NCBI GenBank assembly: GCA_021811505.1
Contig: JAJZOM010000297.1
Location: 1-7,108, forward strand
Length of the DNA stretch: 7,108 nucleotides
Direction: 5' to 3'
DNA from: Thermoplasmata archaeon
Lineage (GTDB): Archaea > Thermoplasmatota > Thermoplasmata > Thermoplasmatales > Thermoplasmataceae
The translations under genes and the position numbers were made by a program. The first letter of the stretch is position 1. The number at the start of each line of letters is the position of its first letter. Positions 5,074-7,108 of the stretch are shown here, piece after piece. Under the pieces are notes generated by a model. The model searched no databases. It was not told where the DNA came from and saw only the letters and a list, made by a program, of their open reading frames with translations.

Positions 5074-6943
5074 CTGCTGCACTCTCCTGAATTATGTCAA
5101 CTTCCTGGATGTTCCAGTCGCCTGGCAATGGGTCTGCCCCCTGCACCTTTGTGACGTCCTGTCCCTCGAAATAATAAACTGTGCCGTCATACTTGCCCTG
5201 CACGTTTGATACGATAAATGAAAATGCCGAACTTCCGGATGGCGGAACATCGATAAGGTCCCACGCTTTCTGTTCGCCGGAAAGTTCCCCCGCAGGCGGA
5301 TCCGGGTATATCTTGATGGATCTGGGTATCGTCGTGTAGTTAAAAACCCTGCAATGCACCGATACGCCTTCGGGAATGGATGAGAAATCTTCTGTCACTA
5401 GAATCACGTTCGCAATCTTTGAGATCACGTCATCTATTGGCGGCACATCGTTTCCGGTGACAGATGCTGCCTTCCGGGCTATTTCTGGGATGATCTCGCT
5501 CACAATCCTGTACTTTTCCATCACTTTCAGCCTGCGGTCCTTTTTGTTCATATATGTTTTCAGGCTTCTACCGGATATTCGAAGTGCATTCTTTATCTCC
5601 TCTATAATTTCAGGAACGCCTGCGATGGCCTCTTTTGATTCAGACGTAAACGGAAGCCTTGTACCAAGAACGTGCACAAGTATCATCATGGGTCCAAAGG
5701 GAATTCCAGTGCCGGATCTCTGATCTAATCCATAAGATCGCCAATCGGTTTCTGCTACTGCCCTGGTTATTGCACAGGCTCCAGGTTGAAACAGGAGGGG
5801 CACCTTGTTTGCGTACCTGATAATACTCACCTGCTGATCTGCCGGCAGATCGCCGCCATAGACTATTCCGACTTCCACTGAGAATGGATTACCGTTATAA
5901 ATTGCTGGAGGCCTCATCACTGGTTTAGAATAAAAGGAGGGGTTGATCTCTCCGTAGACATTTCTCAAGCCCTTTCTTATAAAATCGGAACCCAGAGGTG
6001 AAAGCGAATCGACAGGTGGATTCATCAGTTTGATCTGCGTGAAGGCGTTCATAAGTGACTTTCCCTTTGCGCTGTCAAGTTCTGAAGGATTCATATCCTG
6101 CGGGATATTGGATATCTGCAGCAGTTCCATGGCAGTTTTTTTGCTGACCCTGGAAAACTCCTGAGAGAGAAAATCAACCATATTGTCGTACTTTGTTTCC
6201 ATTCCCATCTGCTGGATTTCGCCGAGCTCGAGACCTGGAGGAAACGGTTTGACCGGTGTGGACCTTCTTGAAGGGTACTCCACCACTCTTTTGAATGTAA
6301 TGGTTCTATTGTCCGGATCCGTGAAACGGAGCTCCATGTTTGGATTGACTGCTGCCGTTTCCCTGAGATACTCTATGACCGACTGCTTTCCGATCTGATA
6401 TTTTCCCTTGGCAGTGATTGATACGGATGTCCCATGCCCCTTGTCTGTAATTATTGGTTTCTCCACGAAAATCCTTCCGGAATTTTCCTTAATGTTTATC
6501 CCGAGCTCAAAATAATAACCTACATCTTCTCCTTCCCTCTTCGTGATAACCATTGTCGGTTTCCCCGTTGTGATCTGACCATACATCACAGATGCGGTTA
6601 TGCCTATTCCCTGCTGTCCCCTGCTCTGTCTCATACCATGGAACCTGGATCCATAGAGAAGCTTTCCAAAGACACTTGGGACATCTCTTCTATCTATTCC
6701 CGGCCCGTTATCGTCAATTGTAATTCTGTATTCATCCTTTTCAAGTCTTTCGATCGTAACTGAAATTTCAGGGATTATTCCATATTCCTCGCAGGCATCC
6801 AGAGAGTTGTCCAGGGCTTCCTTCACAATCATGAAAAGTGATTTTATAGGTGAATCAAATCCAAGGATGTGTCTGTTTTTCTCGAAAAATTCAGATATGG
6901 ATATTTCCCGGTTTACTGAGAATTCCTGAGGTTTTTTTGGCAT
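5060..6943 (-). CDS. top6B: DNA topoisomerase VI subunit B (GHKL ATPase)
   Basis: ATP-driven clamp subunit of topo VI. From ATG 6943 it has 627 residues. The GHKL ATPase (about 15-220) shows the N box KEALDNSLDACEE (Glu42 general base, Asn46 for magnesium), IDDNGPGI (Asp78, Gly80, Gly82), the ATP-lid glycines in RGQQGIGIT (108-116) and HGTSVSI. A helix-two-turn-helix segment lies around 250-300. The transducer domain (about 305-465) ends in PFTSESKEAIAG, whose Lys437 is the likely ATP-contacting switch lysine. The stretch after about 523 looks like the Ig-like C-terminal domain of euryarchaeal B subunits such as that of Methanosarcina. In-frame starts at 6958 (GTG) and 6952 (ATG) also exist. 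A TATA-like box at 6961-6972 predicts transcription beginning near 6943, so I favour a leaderless message from that ATG. The B-A order with a 14-base overlap is the usual archaeal operon. Confidence 0.96.
   Translation of the reverse strand: MPKKPQEFSVNREISISEFFEKNRHILGFDSPIKSLFMIVKEALDNSLDACEEYGIIPEISVTIERLEKDEYRITIDDNGPGIDRRDVPSVFGKLLYGSRFHGMRQSRGQQGIGITASVMYGQITTGKPTMVITKREGEDVGYYFELGINIKENSGRIFVEKPIITDKGHGTSVSITAKGKYQIGKQSVIEYLRETAAVNPNMELRFTDPDNRTITFKRVVEYPSRRSTPVKPFPPGLELGEIQQMGMETKYDNMVDFLSQEFSRVSKKTAMELLQISNIPQDMNPSELDSAKGKSLMNAFTQIKLMNPPVDSLSPLGSDFIRKGLRNVYGEINPSFYSKPVMRPPAIYNGNPFSVEVGIVYGGDLPADQQVSIIRYANKVPLLFQPGACAITRAVAETDWRSYGLDQRSGTGIPFGPMMILVHVLGTRLPFTSESKEAIAGVPEIIEEIKNALRISGRSLKTYMNKKDRRLKVMEKYRIVSEIIPEIARKAASVTGNDVPPIDDVISKIANVILVTEDFSSIPEGVSVHCRVFNYTTIPRSIKIYPDPPAGELSGEQKAWDLIDVPPSGSSAFSFIVSNVQGKYDGTVYYFEGQDVTKVQGADPLPGDWNIQEVDIIQESAADDSK
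5084..5088 (-). promoter_or_regulatory. Ribosome binding site deciding the top6A start (AGGAG)
   Basis: On the minus strand AGGAG lies inside the last codons of top6B, ten bases before ATG 5073. An in-frame GTG at 5082 is only one base away, too close for initiation from this site. Confidence 0.65.
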
Positions 6944-6960
6944 TGAAGCCATAGGCACTG

Positions 6961-6972
6961 AAAATTTAAAAT
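6961..6972. promoter_or_regulatory. Shared AT-rich promoter between top6B and the rightward gene
   Basis: AAAATTTAAAAT is nearly symmetrical and could act as a TATA-like box in both directions. Leftwards it places transcription near 6943, the favoured top6B ATG. Rightwards it places transcription near 6991, about 10 bases before ATG 7003. Neither start has a ribosome binding site, which agrees with leaderless or near-leaderless messages. Confidence 0.5.
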
Positions 6973-7002
6973 GATTTCTGTGTTCGTTCTAGATCTTCAA
7001 CA

Positions 7003-7108
7003 ATGACAGGGATATCAAAACAGTACCATGAACACTACCTCGTGATGGTTACGATGTATCTTGGTGCGGGCAGTAAAGATGTCTCATCCGAAATAGCCGA
7101 GATCTTCC
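7003..7108 (+). CDS. Putative winged-helix transcriptional regulator, N-terminus only (possibly DtxR-like)
   Basis: Only 35 residues are visible before the right edge. The ATG at 7003 is the first start after an in-frame TAA at 6967. The segment ISKQYHEHYLVMVTMYLGAG followed by KDVSSEIAEIF resembles the start of a winged-helix DNA-binding domain: a first helix with a (D/H)YL pattern, a short turn, then the second helix with a SEIAE pattern. This layout is common in DtxR/MntR-type metal-dependent regulators, but MarR-like or other winged-helix families share it. The gene is divergent from top6B with a 59-base gap, so it may share a promoter with the topo VI operon. The family assignment is tentative. 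Confidence 0.5.
   Translation, partial: MTGISKQYHEHYLVMVTMYLGAGSKDVSSEIAEIF

Noticed and set aside
6991..6996. AGATCT palindrome before the rightward gene
   Set aside because: Six bases alone are too short and common to call an operator.

Overview
The window looks like chromosomal DNA from a euryarchaeon. The evidence is a two-subunit type IIB topoisomerase (topo VI) with the euryarchaeal-style C-terminal domain on the B subunit, AT-rich archaeal TATA-like boxes close to start codons, GGAG/GGTGA-type ribosome binding sites inside operons, and tightly packed, overlapping genes. The short OtsA-OtsB pair resembles the trehalose genes of Thermoplasma relatives, and the base composition looks moderate. 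I lean towards the Thermoplasmatota broadly, but this is inference. Cultivated Thermoplasma-type species are reported to lack topo VI and use gyrase, so the combination deserves a check.

Layout. Positions 1-946 (minus strand) hold a chorismate mutase with an unrecognised C-terminal extension. Its stop codon abuts the start of a prephenate dehydrogenase (TyrA) that runs off the left edge; together they form a tyrosine/phenylalanine branch operon. Positions 947-1155 are a divergent intergenic region with TATA-like boxes, a 6-5-6 palindrome on the chorismate mutase side and a cluster of CGGT/ACCG half-sites around a TATA-like box on the otsA side. Positions 1156-3214 (plus strand) encode trehalose-6-phosphate synthase and trehalose-6-phosphate phosphatase in overlapping genes, a complete two-step route from UDP- or ADP-glucose and glucose-6-phosphate to trehalose. 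Positions 3204-6943 (minus strand) carry the operon top6B-top6A-nitrilase superfamily amidohydrolase. The B and A genes overlap by 14 bases, and the amidohydrolase follows after 4 bases and ends by overlapping otsB tail to tail. From 7003 a new gene runs rightwards off the edge; its visible N-terminus looks like a winged-helix regulator, possibly DtxR-like.

Most of the window is recognisable core metabolism and DNA topology. I see no mobile element, CRISPR array, tRNA, rRNA or defence system. The points most worth following up are the regulatory architecture upstream of otsA, the unexplained C-terminal domain of the chorismate mutase, the topo VI plus Thermoplasma-like trehalose combination, and the conserved-looking coupling of an amidohydrolase to topo VI.
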